A DNA stretch of 64,000 nucleotides from NCBI RefSeq assembly GCF_005925325.1, contig NZ_SRMP01000003.1, positions 605,898 to 669,897 of the forward strand. The letters are read 5' to 3'. Below the pieces are notes generated by a model, which saw nothing but the letters and a program-made list of their open reading frames with translations, had not been told where the DNA came from and ran no database searches. This document shows positions 8,622 through 17,030 of the stretch, one piece after another. How positions within the stretch are numbered: the first letter of the stretch is position 1; every line of letters begins with the position of its first letter. The position numbers and the translations under genes are program-made. The stretch is from Pedobacter helvus (lineage in GTDB: Bacteria; Bacteroidota; Bacteroidia; Sphingobacteriales; Sphingobacteriaceae).

Positions 8622-9605
8622 TCAGCGGGAAAAATAGAAGTTTTTAATAAAATCACTCACCAAATAAGCAATTGTTTTGCCGATGTTTTCATCTTTTCTT
8701 CCATCGTTTAATTGATAAGCGCCTTCGCAAATGTGCAGGTACGTGAAATCTCGACGTAGTTGAAGTAACAGCCGCCTTATCTCGTTTAAATTAAATCCAC
8801 TTGGTGTGGCGGCGCTAGACAACGTATTGCCGATACAATCCAAATCAATTTCTAAGCCTAAAGGTAGTTTTACGTCTTTTAAGATCATTTCTGCTTCACC
8901 GCATATATCTTTCTCCTCTTTCAATAAATCGTCGAAATAGACGGCTTTTATGGCTTCGTTTTTTGAGATGAAATCTAATTGAGCTTCGCTTACATAATTT
9001 TGATGTAGTCCTAAAATTCTGTATTGATCCAAAAAATCATCCTTAATTGCTGTGCTAAATCCGTTTCCACTATGTCTGCCTTCATTTGGGTTGCGTAAAT
9101 CCGTATGTGCATCGATATTGAGAACGTTAATTTTCTGCTTTTTAGCGATTGAAGTCCCTTTAATAATGGGGTAACAATTATTGTGTCCGCCGCCAATTAC
9201 AATAGGTATTTTTCCTGCTGCCACAATAGTTTGAATAATTGGAAAAACCAAATTATCGATCTCGGCTACTGCTTTTCGGAGTATAGAAATATCTGTCGAA
9301 TTGTTTTCACGAACATCGAAGGCTCCCAAAACCAAAATGTCTTCTCCTTTTAAAAAGTTATTTTGCTGTAAGTTTAGGAATGATTTTAACGCCGGGATCC
9401 ATGCAGTGTGTGTGCCCCCAATACCGTAATTAGCCCTTACACCAATATCTTCAGGAATGCCTAAAAGCACGAATTTTGCAGATGATTTTTCGAGATCCGA
9501 TAGTTGATCGATAGTTTGTATGCTTTCACCGATCTTGGTCTCGCCATCACGTTTGTTAACGTAGCTTAAAACATCGTTCTGCGAAAAAATCTTAAAGCTA
9601 GCCAT
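8622..9605 (-). CDS. hutG: Formimidoylglutamase (arginase/agmatinase family)
   Basis: A 327-residue ureohydrolase-fold protein. The binuclear manganese motifs are present: GGGHNNCY, NIDAHTDLR and GLEIDLDCI. Because it overlaps hutI by eight bases on the same strand, the likely reaction is hydrolysis of N-formimidoyl-glutamate to glutamate and formamide, the last step of histidine degradation. Assignment over arginase or agmatinase rests mainly on this context. hutH and hutU are not in the window. Confidence 0.87.
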   Translation of the reverse strand: MASFKIFSQNDVLSYVNKRDGETKIGESIQTIDQLSDLEKSSAKFVLLGIPEDIGVRANYGIGGTHTAWIPALKSFLNLQQNNFLKGEDILVLGAFDVRENNSTDISILRKAVAEIDNLVFPIIQTIVAAGKIPIVIGGGHNNCYPIIKGTSIAKKQKINVLNIDAHTDLRNPNEGRHSGNGFSTAIKDDFLDQYRILGLHQNYVSEAQLDFISKNEAIKAVYFDDLLKEEKDICGEAEMILKDVKLPLGLEIDLDCIGNTLSSAATPSGFNLNEIRRLLLQLRRDFTYLHICEGAYQLNDGRKDENIGKTIAYLVSDFIKNFYFSR

Positions 9606-10839
9606 TGTAAATCTCTCCGTTTAAAATTACGGTTTCTATCTGACTTTGCCCAAAGCTGTAAGGTAGATATGCCAAAGAGGTCATTGGTCTGGTGATAAAT
9701 AAATTTGCCTTTTTACCAATGGTGATGCTGCCTACTTCATCATTCAATTCCATTGCTGCAGCCCCGTTTAAAGTTGCGGCATTAACAGCTTGTTCGGCCG
9801 TCATTTTTAATTTGATGCAACCTAAAGAAACCACAAAATTCATGTTCCCAGACGGAGTAGAGCCAGGGTTATAGTCGCTGGCCAATGCAATTATTGCATT
9901 GTTGTTAATTAAACCTTTAGCATTTGCAAACGGGATATTGATGTAAAAGGAGCACGACGGCAATAAGGTTGCGATGGTGTTGCTATTGCTCAATGCTTGC
10001 AAAGCATGCGCATCAGTTTCTTCTAAATGATCTACAGAAACAGCATCGTGTTTTACGCCCAGTTCAACCGCACCAGAACTAGATAATTGATTGGCGTGTA
10101 TTTTTGGCTTCAAACCATAATTAGCCGCTGCGGTTAAAATTTGAGCCGTTTCCTCGGTTGAAAAAAAGCCTTTTTCACAAAAAACGTCAATATAATCTGC
10201 TAAATTTTCTGCCGAAACTTTGGGTAAAAGCTCATTGATAATTAAAGCGATATAAGCTTGGTGATTGTTTTTATATTCTGTCGGATAAGCATGTGCAGCC
10301 AACAAGCTCGCTTTAATAGGGATCGGAAATGCTTGCTTCAGCCGCTTAATCACACGAAGCATTTTCAATTCACTCTCTACCGTTAAACCGTAGCCACTTT
10401 TTATTTCTACAGCGCCGGTACCTTGCTTAATCATATCCTTTAAACGGATACTTGCACTTTCAAAAAGTTCGTCTTCTGTTGCTTTTTGCAGTTTATTGGC
10501 TGAATTCAGGATTCCTCCTCCAGCTGCAGCAATTTCTTCATAAGTTTTGCCAGCAATTTTTAAAGCAAATTCTTCTTCCCTAGGTGCCGCAAAAACGATA
10601 TGGGTATGGCTGTCGCACCAAGAAGGGAAAACAAAACGGCCTTCTACGGAGATTTGAGAATTTAGATTTGAGATTTGAGATGGCATTTCACTCATCGATC
10701 CAAAATCCTTAATTAAGCCATCTTCTAGTAATAGCCAAGCATTTTCTAAAATGGGAAGTTGTTTTAGTTCGCTGCCGCGAAGAAAAAGCTTTTCTTTTGG
10801 ATGAATGCCGACTAAGGCTTTGATATTGGTAATGAGCAT
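9598..10839 (-). CDS. hutI: Imidazolonepropionase
   Basis: A 413-residue amidohydrolase. Metal-binding motifs appear in order: DSHTHIVFAAPREEEF near residue 75, KIHANQLSSSGAVELG, SVDHLEETD, and the C-terminal catalytic Asp in ASDYNPGSTPSGN. It opens the imidazolone ring in histidine catabolism to give formimidoylglutamate, the substrate of the following gene hutG. The two overlap and form an operon reading leftward. Length and motif order fit the family well. Confidence 0.96.
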   Translation of the reverse strand: MLITNIKALVGIHPKEKLFLRGSELKQLPILENAWLLLEDGLIKDFGSMSEMPSQISNLNSQISVEGRFVFPSWCDSHTHIVFAAPREEEFALKIAGKTYEEIAAAGGGILNSANKLQKATEDELFESASIRLKDMIKQGTGAVEIKSGYGLTVESELKMLRVIKRLKQAFPIPIKASLLAAHAYPTEYKNNHQAYIALIINELLPKVSAENLADYIDVFCEKGFFSTEETAQILTAAANYGLKPKIHANQLSSSGAVELGVKHDAVSVDHLEETDAHALQALSNSNTIATLLPSCSFYINIPFANAKGLINNNAIIALASDYNPGSTPSGNMNFVVSLGCIKLKMTAEQAVNAATLNGAAAMELNDEVGSITIGKKANLFITRPMTSLAYLPYSFGQSQIETVILNGEIYNG

Positions 10840-10844
10840 TTTTG

Positions 10845-10919
10845 GTAACTGTTAAAATTGCTTAATCGGTTAATTGCGTTGGTTACGATTAACCGATTTT
10901 AACAACTAACCAATTAATC
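10845..10919 (+). repeat. Dispersed intergenic palindrome, TAACCGATTAAT family
   Basis: Imperfect inverted repeat between hutI and the exonuclease gene, with AATCGGTTAAT facing ATTAACCGATT. Related copies lie at 37023-37127 and 40516-40545. Confidence 0.6.
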
Positions 10920-10920
10920 T

Positions 10921-11688
10921 TTATTGTAATTCCAGCAAAATAGGGCAGTGATCGCTATGTAACGCATCAGGTAAAATACGTACATTTTTTAACCTGCTTT
11001 CCATTTCTTTGGTAGTTAAATGATAATCGATACGCCAGCCCAAGTTTTTGCCTCTTGCACCTGCACGATAGCTCCACCAAGTGTAATGATGCGGATCTTG
11101 ATTAAAATGGCGGAACGAATCTATAAAACCATTGTTGATGAAAAGCTCCATCCATTCGCGTTCTTCTGGTAAAAATCCTGATGAATTGGCATTAGATTTT
11201 GGGTTATGAATGTCAATGGCTTTATGGCAAATGTTGTAATCTCCAGAGATGATGAGGTTGGGATAGCTTTTTCGCAACTCGCCAATGTATGTGTCAAAAA
11301 ACTTCATGAACTCATATTTTTTAGCCTGTCTTTCATCGCCACTAGAACCTGATGGCAGGTACACGCTCATCAAAGAGAAATCATCGAAATCAGCTCGTAA
11401 AATTCTGCCCTCTGCATCAATCCAAGGTTCGCCGCAACCGAATTCTACATGCTTGGGAAGGACCTTTGTGAAAATTGCCACACCGCTGTAGCCTTTTTTC
11501 TCTGCCGGAAACCAATAATGATGGTAGCCTAAATGCTCAATCAATGCTAAAATATCAGGAATTTGTTCTTTAAGCGCTTTAACTTCTTGTAGGCAAACCA
11601 TGTCGGCCTCGGTAGATTGTAACCAACTGAATAAGCCTTTAGTTGCTGCGGCACGAATGCCATTTACGTTATATGATATGATTTTCAT
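10921..11688 (-). CDS. xth: Exodeoxyribonuclease III
   Basis: A 255-residue endonuclease/exonuclease/phosphatase-fold enzyme that repairs abasic sites and removes 3' blocks. Motifs are complete: ISYNVNGIRAA at the N-terminus, CLQEVKA (metal-ligand Glu), SGDYNICHKAIDIHNPK (catalytic Asp/Asn), and LHSDHCPILLEL (catalytic Asp-His) at the C-terminus. It ends one base from the cyclophilin gene that precedes it on the same strand, so the two are probably cotranscribed. Confidence 0.95.
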   Translation of the reverse strand: MKIISYNVNGIRAAATKGLFSWLQSTEADMVCLQEVKALKEQIPDILALIEHLGYHHYWFPAEKKGYSGVAIFTKVLPKHVEFGCGEPWIDAEGRILRADFDDFSLMSVYLPSGSSGDERQAKKYEFMKFFDTYIGELRKSYPNLIISGDYNICHKAIDIHNPKSNANSSGFLPEEREWMELFINNGFIDSFRHFNQDPHHYTWWSYRAGARGKNLGWRIDYHLTTKEMESRLKNVRILPDALHSDHCPILLELQ

Positions 11689-12387
11689 TTATTTTTTCTC
11701 CGCTTTTCTTAATTCCTTTTCTAACTTTTTTGCTTCACGCTTTTTTAACACCGTAACCGTCATTTTTACATCTTCTTTCGGACGGTTTGCTGTCCCTGTT
11801 GCTACGTTAGCGATGCTATCGATCATTTCTAAGCCTTTTACTACTTCGCCATAAGCGGTGTAATTTCTATCTAAGTGTGGTGTACCACCAATGGTTTTAT
11901 AAACTTCTCTTTGGTAGTCAGGAATTTTGTGTTGGAGCCTATTCTTCTCCACGTTATTCAATTGTTCGTCCGTAAAAACTTTGCCCTGCACCAAATAGAA
12001 TTGGCTGCCGCTAGACGCTTTTTCGGGATTGTTATCTCTTGCTGCCGCTAGCACACCTTTTTTGTGAAAAATACTATCTCTAAATTCCGCAGGTATGGTA
12101 TATTTTGGTCCGCCTTCACCCAACATCGCTTCTGGAGTAGCGTTTTTCGAATCCGGATCTCCACCTTGTATCATGAAATCCTTGATCACTCTATGAAAAA
12201 TAGTACCATTGTAGTAACCTTCCTTCGCTAATTTTAAAAAATTATCACGATGTAAAGGAGTTTCGTTGTAAAGTCTAACAATGCATTCGCCTTTCGATGT
12301 ACTGATCTTGATATATTGATATTTAGGCTTTGCAGCATAAGCGAAACTGCAGCAGAATAAGATACAAATGAGTAGGATTTTTTTCAT
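11689..12387 (-). CDS. Secreted cyclophilin-type peptidylprolyl isomerase
   Basis: The start is the ATG at 12387, where a clear signal peptide begins (MKKILLICILFCCSFAYAAK); the longer open frame upstream lacks one. The 232-residue product has the cyclophilin core: VRLYNETPLHRDNFLKLAKEGYYNGTIFHRVIKDFMIQGGDP, then GVLAAARDNNPEKASSGSQFYLV, the usual active-site Arg, Phe, Met and Gln positions. A basic C-terminal tail (KKREAKKLEKELRKAEKK) is added. It probably folds proteins in the periplasm. The adjacent exonuclease gene follows without a gap. Confidence 0.93.
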   Translation of the reverse strand: MKKILLICILFCCSFAYAAKPKYQYIKISTSKGECIVRLYNETPLHRDNFLKLAKEGYYNGTIFHRVIKDFMIQGGDPDSKNATPEAMLGEGGPKYTIPAEFRDSIFHKKGVLAAARDNNPEKASSGSQFYLVQGKVFTDEQLNNVEKNRLQHKIPDYQREVYKTIGGTPHLDRNYTAYGEVVKGLEMIDSIANVATGTANRPKEDVKMTVTVLKKREAKKLEKELRKAEKK

Positions 12388-12439
12388 GTTGAATTGAATT
12401 TGCGCTAAGTTATTTAAAAAATATATCGTCTCATAATTA

Positions 12440-12518
12440 GCCACAGATACGCGGATTTAATTCTTTTATGATAAGACTAATTCGTGCATTCCGCATTAAT
12501 CGGAACAGGTACTGTGGC
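12440..12518 (+). repeat. Dispersed intergenic palindrome, CCACAGATGCACAG family
   Basis: Long imperfect inverted repeat, GCCACAGATACGCGG at one end and ACTGTGGC at the other, lying between divergent genes. Relatives are at 13938-13998, 15495-15517 and 37531-37655. Confidence 0.6.
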
Positions 12519-12593
12519 TAAAATTGTCTGCCCAAAGTTGAATTGTGCCTGCCAGTTATGGCCTCAAAAAATATTTAGCTACTTTAGTATTTA

Positions 12594-13151
12594 ATGAAGC
12601 TGTACATCAAAAATATGGTATGCGATCGCTGTAAAATGGCGGTAGAAACGGTGTTCGATAAATTACACTTAAATCCCGCCAATGTGGTTTTAGGAGAAGT
12701 TGAATTGAAGGAAGAAAGTTTATCTGCTGAAAAGTACCAAGAGATGAAAACAGCGTTAGAAAGTTTGGGCTTCGAATTATTGGAAGACAAAAAGAAAACC
12801 ATAATTGCGCAAATTAAAGCGGCTATTGTAGAGTTGGCTCATTACACTAAAGAACCTTTGAAAGTTAATTTATCGGGATATCTTGGGAATAAATTAGGTG
12901 CTGACTACACTTCGCTAAGTAGCATTTTTTCTGGTGAGGAGAATAACACCATCGAACACTACTACATCCAGCAAAAAATTGAAAGAGCAAAAGAACTGTT
13001 AAGTTATGGCGAGTTGACTTTGAGCGAAATTGCGTTTCAATTGAATTACAGTAGTGTTGCTCATTTATCTGCCCAGTTTAAGAAAGAAACAGGAATTACA
13101 CCATCGCAGTTTAAACAAGATTTGAAACGAAATACTTTAGATCGTGTGTAA
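12594..13151 (+). CDS. AraC-type regulator with N-terminal heavy-metal-associated-like domain
   Basis: A 185-residue protein. Residues 1-70 resemble a heavy-metal-associated ferredoxin-like domain, with the CxxC pair in NMVCDRC near residues 9-12. Residues about 120-180 are an AraC helix-turn-helix: QKIERAKELLSYGELTLSEIAFQLNYSSVAHLSAQFKKETGITPSQFK. Proteins of this shape are common in Bacteroidota and often sit by metal homeostasis genes. Here the neighbours are a cyclophilin and a YceI protein, so the signal is unknown. Metal sensing is inference from the CxxC. Confidence 0.85.
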   Translation: MKLYIKNMVCDRCKMAVETVFDKLHLNPANVVLGEVELKEESLSAEKYQEMKTALESLGFELLEDKKKTIIAQIKAAIVELAHYTKEPLKVNLSGYLGNKLGADYTSLSSIFSGEENNTIEHYYIQQKIERAKELLSYGELTLSEIAFQLNYSSVAHLSAQFKKETGITPSQFKQDLKRNTLDRV

Positions 13152-13323
13152 TTTGCTTTGAAAGCTGATGCTGAACTGTAGCGAAACGAAAAGCTAAGAA
13201 GTAAAATAAATTCAGCAAGAAGAATCTTCAATGCCGCCACTCTAGCTTTATTTTTAGGGTCTGTTTAATTAATAGAAATCTGCTTTCTTATCATACATCA
13301 ACTTTTCGGCGATAGCGATGTTG

Positions 13324-13331
13324 TACTTTTG
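13324..13331 (+). promoter_or_regulatory. -7 element upstream of the YceI gene
   Basis: TACTTTTG matches TAnnTTTG exactly, 26 bases before the ATG at 13358. No convincing TTG lies 20 bases upstream. Confidence 0.4.
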
Positions 13332-13357
13332 TGTTCAATTAATTAAAGACAATAGCG

Positions 13358-13930
13358 ATGAAAAAATTATTCTTATTCCTTTTAGCAACTAGCTTAAGCG
13401 TAGCAACGTTTGCTCAAACCAAGTGGACGGTAGATCCAATGCACTCTTTCGTAAATTTCTCGGTTAAGCACTCTGGAATTTCATTCGTAGATGGCTCATT
13501 TAAGAAATTTGATGGCGAAATTGTCGCTTCAAATGCAGATTTGACTGATGCGAAAATTAACTTTACCGCCGATGTAGCAAGTATCAATACCAGTGTTGAT
13601 ATGCGTGACAACCATTTAAAGTCTGACGATTTCTTCAATGCAGAGAAGTATCCAAAGATGACTTTCGTAAGTACTTCTTTCAAAAAAGTAAAAGGTAACA
13701 ACTATGTGCTTAACGGAAAACTGACTATCCGTGATGTAACTAAAGATGTAACTTTCGCTGTGGTTTATGGCGGTACGGCAAAAGATCAACAAGGTAATAC
13801 CAAAGCTGGATTTTTAGCAACTGCAAAAATCAATCGTTTAGATTACAACATTAAATACGATCCAACTGGTGCTGGTATAGCTAAAGATGTAAACATCACT
13901 TTGAATCTGCAATTTGCGCAGGCGAAATAA
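13358..13930 (+). CDS. Secreted YceI-family lipid-binding protein
   Basis: A 190-residue protein with a signal peptide (MKKLFLFLLATSLSVATFAQ). The mature part is a YceI lipocalin-like barrel: KWTVDPMHSFVNFSVKHSGIS at the start, a central DMRDNHLKSDDFFNAEKYPKM segment, and GKLTIRDVTKDVTF, all hallmarks of the family. YceI proteins bind isoprenoid or other lipids in the periplasm. The exact ligand is unknown. Confidence 0.93.
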   Translation: MKKLFLFLLATSLSVATFAQTKWTVDPMHSFVNFSVKHSGISFVDGSFKKFDGEIVASNADLTDAKINFTADVASINTSVDMRDNHLKSDDFFNAEKYPKMTFVSTSFKKVKGNNYVLNGKLTIRDVTKDVTFAVVYGGTAKDQQGNTKAGFLATAKINRLDYNIKYDPTGAGIAKDVNITLNLQFAQAK

Positions 13931-13937
13931 GTTTTTT

Positions 13938-13998
13938 ACCACAGAGGCACAGGTTTCGCATGAAATATATTTATAACATCGATCTGTGCATCTGTGGT
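13938..13998 (+). repeat. Dispersed intergenic palindrome, CCACAGATGCACAG family
   Basis: ACCACAGAGGCACAG at one end and CTGTGCATCTGTGGT at the other form an imperfect hairpin between the YceI and dioxygenase genes. Confidence 0.65.
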
Positions 13999-14014
13999 TA
14001 ATAATTAAAGTAAA

Positions 14015-14842
14015 ATGGACACACTAAATCAATTCAAAAGCTTTACTTCTAATTTATCGCAAGGCGATATCATGCCGGCTTTGTTTATGGGCCACGGTTC
14101 GCCAATGAACGGCATCGAAGTAAACGAATTTAGCACGGGTTGGGCAAATATGGCGAAGTCTATTCCTCAGCCCGCGGCGGTTTTAGTAGTTTCGGCACAT
14201 TGGTTTACCCGTGGAACCAAGATTACAGCAATGGATTTTCCGCCAACTATTCATGATTTTGGCGGGTTTCCGCAGGCGCTGTTCGATGTGCAATATCCAG
14301 CTCCTGGAAACCCAGAATTGGCAAAAGAAACAGCAAATTTAATTACCACTACGCCGGTAGAATTAGATCACGACTGGGGTTTAGATCACGGCGCTTGGAC
14401 AGTAATTAGGCACATGTACCCAAATGCTGATATCCCTGTTTTGCAATTGAGTATCGATTATACCAAAGGAGCGCAATACCATTACGATTTAGCTAAAGAA
14501 ATATCAGCCCTTCGAAAAAAAGGCGTGCTAGTTTTAGGTAGCGGAAATATGGTGCACAACCTACGCATGCTGAGCTGGGAAATGATTAATGGCGGTGGTT
14601 ACGATTGGGCAAACGAAGCCAACGAGAAATTCAAGTCAGCAATTTTAAACAAAGACCACCAGTTGCTGATCAACTTTGAAAAAATGGGAAGCGATGTGCG
14701 TTTGTCTATACCAACACCAGAACATTACTTGCCGTTAATGTATGTATTAGGATTACAGGGCGATAAAGAAGAAGTTCTATTGTTTAATGATAAAGCAGTT
14801 GGCGGTTCGTTAACCATGACCTCGGTGAAGGTGGCGGCTTAA
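14015..14842 (+). CDS. ygiD: 4,5-DOPA dioxygenase extradiol (YgiD/DODA family)
   Basis: A 275-residue class III extradiol ring-cleaving dioxygenase. Visible features are PALFMGHGSPMNGIE near the N-terminus (first metal His), VVSAHWFTRGTKITAM (second His), LDHDWGLDHGAWTVIRHMYP and GSGNMVHNLR. Family members cleave DOPA or related catechols. The physiological substrate in this organism is unknown. Monocistronic, flanked by palindromic repeats. Confidence 0.93.
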   Translation: MDTLNQFKSFTSNLSQGDIMPALFMGHGSPMNGIEVNEFSTGWANMAKSIPQPAAVLVVSAHWFTRGTKITAMDFPPTIHDFGGFPQALFDVQYPAPGNPELAKETANLITTTPVELDHDWGLDHGAWTVIRHMYPNADIPVLQLSIDYTKGAQYHYDLAKEISALRKKGVLVLGSGNMVHNLRMLSWEMINGGGYDWANEANEKFKSAILNKDHQLLINFEKMGSDVRLSIPTPEHYLPLMYVLGLQGDKEEVLLFNDKAVGGSLTMTSVKVAA

Positions 14843-14859
14843 CAATTTTTGCGATATCA

Positions 14860-14964
14860 CCCTCTCTGGCTACGCCATCTCTCCCAAAGGGAGAGAGTAA
14901 CAAATTTATGAGGCATATGATTGTTCTGTCCCTTTGGGAGAGATGTCCAACGGGCAGAGAGAAC
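14860..14964 (+). repeat. Long intergenic inverted repeat (CTCTCCCAAAGGGAG type)
   Basis: Two arms of about 30 bases face each other. The inner parts TCTCTCCCAAAGGGA and TCCCTTTGGGAGAGA are exact complements and the outer parts are imperfect. Each arm also contains a small palindrome. It separates two convergent genes. Confidence 0.65.
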
Positions 14965-14971
14965 TAAATTT

Positions 14972-15439
14972 CTAATCTACTCTCTGATAAGGAAACTCCA
15001 TTTTTCGTTTCTTTCCACCAATTTCTCCTTCAATCCAAGCCAGAAGCTGTTCGTTTGCTTTGTTTTGATACACGATTTGCTGAGGGAAATCATGCGATTT
15101 GTTTTCGAAAATAAAAGTCTCGTTTGCCGAAGCAACTAATTTGAAATCGGTTCTTCCTTCATTTCCTTTTTCATAGCCAGTTACACAAAAGTGCCATTCT
15201 CCTTTTATTTTCTTCAATACCACGGCTTCGGTTAAGATGCTATCACCAGTTGCATTAAATTTGTGAGATGTGCTGGTTAAGCTATCCTTGTGCTTTTTCC
15301 ATCGCTCTACAATTTTTCCGCTTTTGGTTTTCATCTCCCATTTTCCAACTAAAAAATTAAAGGTTTTGAAAGGTGTTTTTTGAGCTGACACGTAAAATGA
15401 CAGTGTAATCAGAAGCAGGGTTAAGAATAAGTTTTTCAT
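14972..15439 (-). CDS. Secreted hypothetical protein (DUF6265-like)
   Basis: A 155-residue protein with signal peptide MKNLFLTLLLITLSFYVSAQ. The mature domain starts FNFLVGKWEMKTKSGKIVERW and contains FIFENKSHDFPQQIVYQ near residue 115, a pattern of small calycin-like beta-barrel proteins annotated DUF6265 in Bacteroidota. That family name is from memory and is tentative. No function is known. Confidence 0.75.
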   Translation of the reverse strand: MKNLFLTLLLITLSFYVSAQKTPFKTFNFLVGKWEMKTKSGKIVERWKKHKDSLTSTSHKFNATGDSILTEAVVLKKIKGEWHFCVTGYEKGNEGRTDFKLVASANETFIFENKSHDFPQQIVYQNKANEQLLAWIEGEIGGKKRKMEFPYQRVD

Positions 15440-15494
15440 AATGTTATCTTTTAATTTTTTCGTCCCAGATACAAATTTTGAATTCTGTAAAAAC

Positions 15495-15517
15495 GTTATC
15501 TGTGCATCTGTGGCTAC
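15495..15517 (+). repeat. Half copy of the CCACAGATGCACAG repeat
   Basis: ATCTGTGCATCTGTGGCT without a matching opposite arm, just after the aldehyde dehydrogenase stop. Confidence 0.5.
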
Positions 15518-15521
15518 ATAA

Positions 15522-16919
15522 TCACATAGTTCGTTTTAATAATTTCAAAACCCATTGCTTAGCTTGGTACGGAGGATAAACCAAACTATTAAAATCAACA
15601 TTTCTTTGTTTAACCACAGTGCGTTCGTGAGAAAAATTCTTAAACCCAAAAAAGCCGTGGCTGCTGCCCATACCGCTATGGTTGGCGCCTCCAAAAGGCA
15701 GTTTCGGATTGGCAATATGCACCAAAACATCGTTAACACATGTGCCACCGGCGCTGGTAGAATTAATAATTTTCTTGATGTTTTTATCGCTTTTACTGAA
15801 AATATATAAGGCTAAAGGTTTAGGTTTTCGATTGATAATTCCTATGGCTTCTTCCAAATCGTGATAGGCAATAACAGGCAAAATGGGACCGAAAATCTCT
15901 TGTTCCATTAAAGCGGTTCCATTCGGTATCTGGGTGATTATTGTTGGGTAAATGGTTTGGTTTTTATCATCGGCTTTGCCACCCCAATTCATTTTTGCAC
16001 CCTTTTCAATCGCTTCGGTAACTAAGTTGCTTAGCCTATCAAAGTGTTTTTTGCTGATAATTTTTCCATAAACCGCTGCATTGATTTCATCTTTAGATTT
16101 GAAATACATCTCTTCGGCAAACTTTTGGTACAAATTAATGAATTCATCCAATCGATTTTGATGGACTAAGACATAATCTGGAGCAATACAAGTTTGCCCA
16201 GCATTTACCAATTTACCCCAGGCAATTTTCTGTGCGGCTTTTGCTAAATCCACTTCTTTGTCAATTACGGTCGGCGATTTTCCCCCTAATTCTAATGTTA
16301 CAGAAGTAAGGTTTTTAGCCGCTGCTGTCATCACTACTTTTCCAATTTCGGTGCTACCAGTAAAAAAGATATGGTCAAAAGGAAGTTCCAAAAGTTGCTT
16401 AGAAACATCCGCATTGCCCTCTATGCAGGCAATGTGTTCTTCATCAAAAGTATTTAAAATTATATTCGTGATGATTTTGCTTGTAGCTGGACTTAATTCT
16501 GATGGCTTGATCATCACACAGTTGCCAGCTGCAATAGCCGATACCAATGGCGACATCACCAACTGAAAAGGATAATTCCACGGAGCGATAATTAGACAAA
16601 CGCCTTTTGGCTCGTAATGAATTCGGTTTTTGGCAAAAGGGTTGCTCATTGTTTTGCCAATTCGCTTCGGCGACATCCATTCGCCAAGGTTGCTGATTGC
16701 AAAATCGATTTCCCCGTAAATGAAAAACAGTTCGGTTACGGATGCCTCAAAACGACTTTTTCTTAAATCCTTATGCAAGGCAGCATAAATTGCCTCTTCG
16801 TTTTCTTGGATGGCGTTTCTCAGCTTTCTCAGTAGGTCTATCCGCTGTAAAGCATTGGTTTGCCTGAGCGAATATTGATACGCTCGCTGATTTTTAAATA
16901 CGCAGCTAATTCTGTTCAT
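15522..16919 (-). CDS. NAD(P)-dependent aldehyde dehydrogenase
   Basis: A 465-residue class-3-type aldehyde dehydrogenase that oxidises aldehydes to acids. Catalytic Cys244 is in NAGQTCIAPDYVL, general base Glu210 in VTLELGGKSPTV, the cofactor loop in FTGSTEIGKVV, and the N-terminal IIAPWNYPFQL is typical. The C-terminus (about 445-465) is hydrophobic then basic, as in membrane-attached fatty aldehyde dehydrogenases, though no clear transmembrane helix is seen. The aldehyde substrate is not determinable from sequence. Confidence 0.94.
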   Translation of the reverse strand: MNRISCVFKNQRAYQYSLRQTNALQRIDLLRKLRNAIQENEEAIYAALHKDLRKSRFEASVTELFFIYGEIDFAISNLGEWMSPKRIGKTMSNPFAKNRIHYEPKGVCLIIAPWNYPFQLVMSPLVSAIAAGNCVMIKPSELSPATSKIITNIILNTFDEEHIACIEGNADVSKQLLELPFDHIFFTGSTEIGKVVMTAAAKNLTSVTLELGGKSPTVIDKEVDLAKAAQKIAWGKLVNAGQTCIAPDYVLVHQNRLDEFINLYQKFAEEMYFKSKDEINAAVYGKIISKKHFDRLSNLVTEAIEKGAKMNWGGKADDKNQTIYPTIITQIPNGTALMEQEIFGPILPVIAYHDLEEAIGIINRKPKPLALYIFSKSDKNIKKIINSTSAGGTCVNDVLVHIANPKLPFGGANHSGMGSSHGFFGFKNFSHERTVVKQRNVDFNSLVYPPYQAKQWVLKLLKRTM

Positions 16920-17030
16920 GAGCCATCACAAATAGCAACAATAATTGTTAAATATAGTTAAACGCCAATAAAACTTTTATAATTACAGCCAAATTAGCAT
17001 TTTGTAACCAAACATGTTTTTTATAACATC

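Noticed and set aside
8622..10839. Complete histidine-utilisation operon
   Set aside because: Only hutG and hutI are present; no hutH or hutU in the window.
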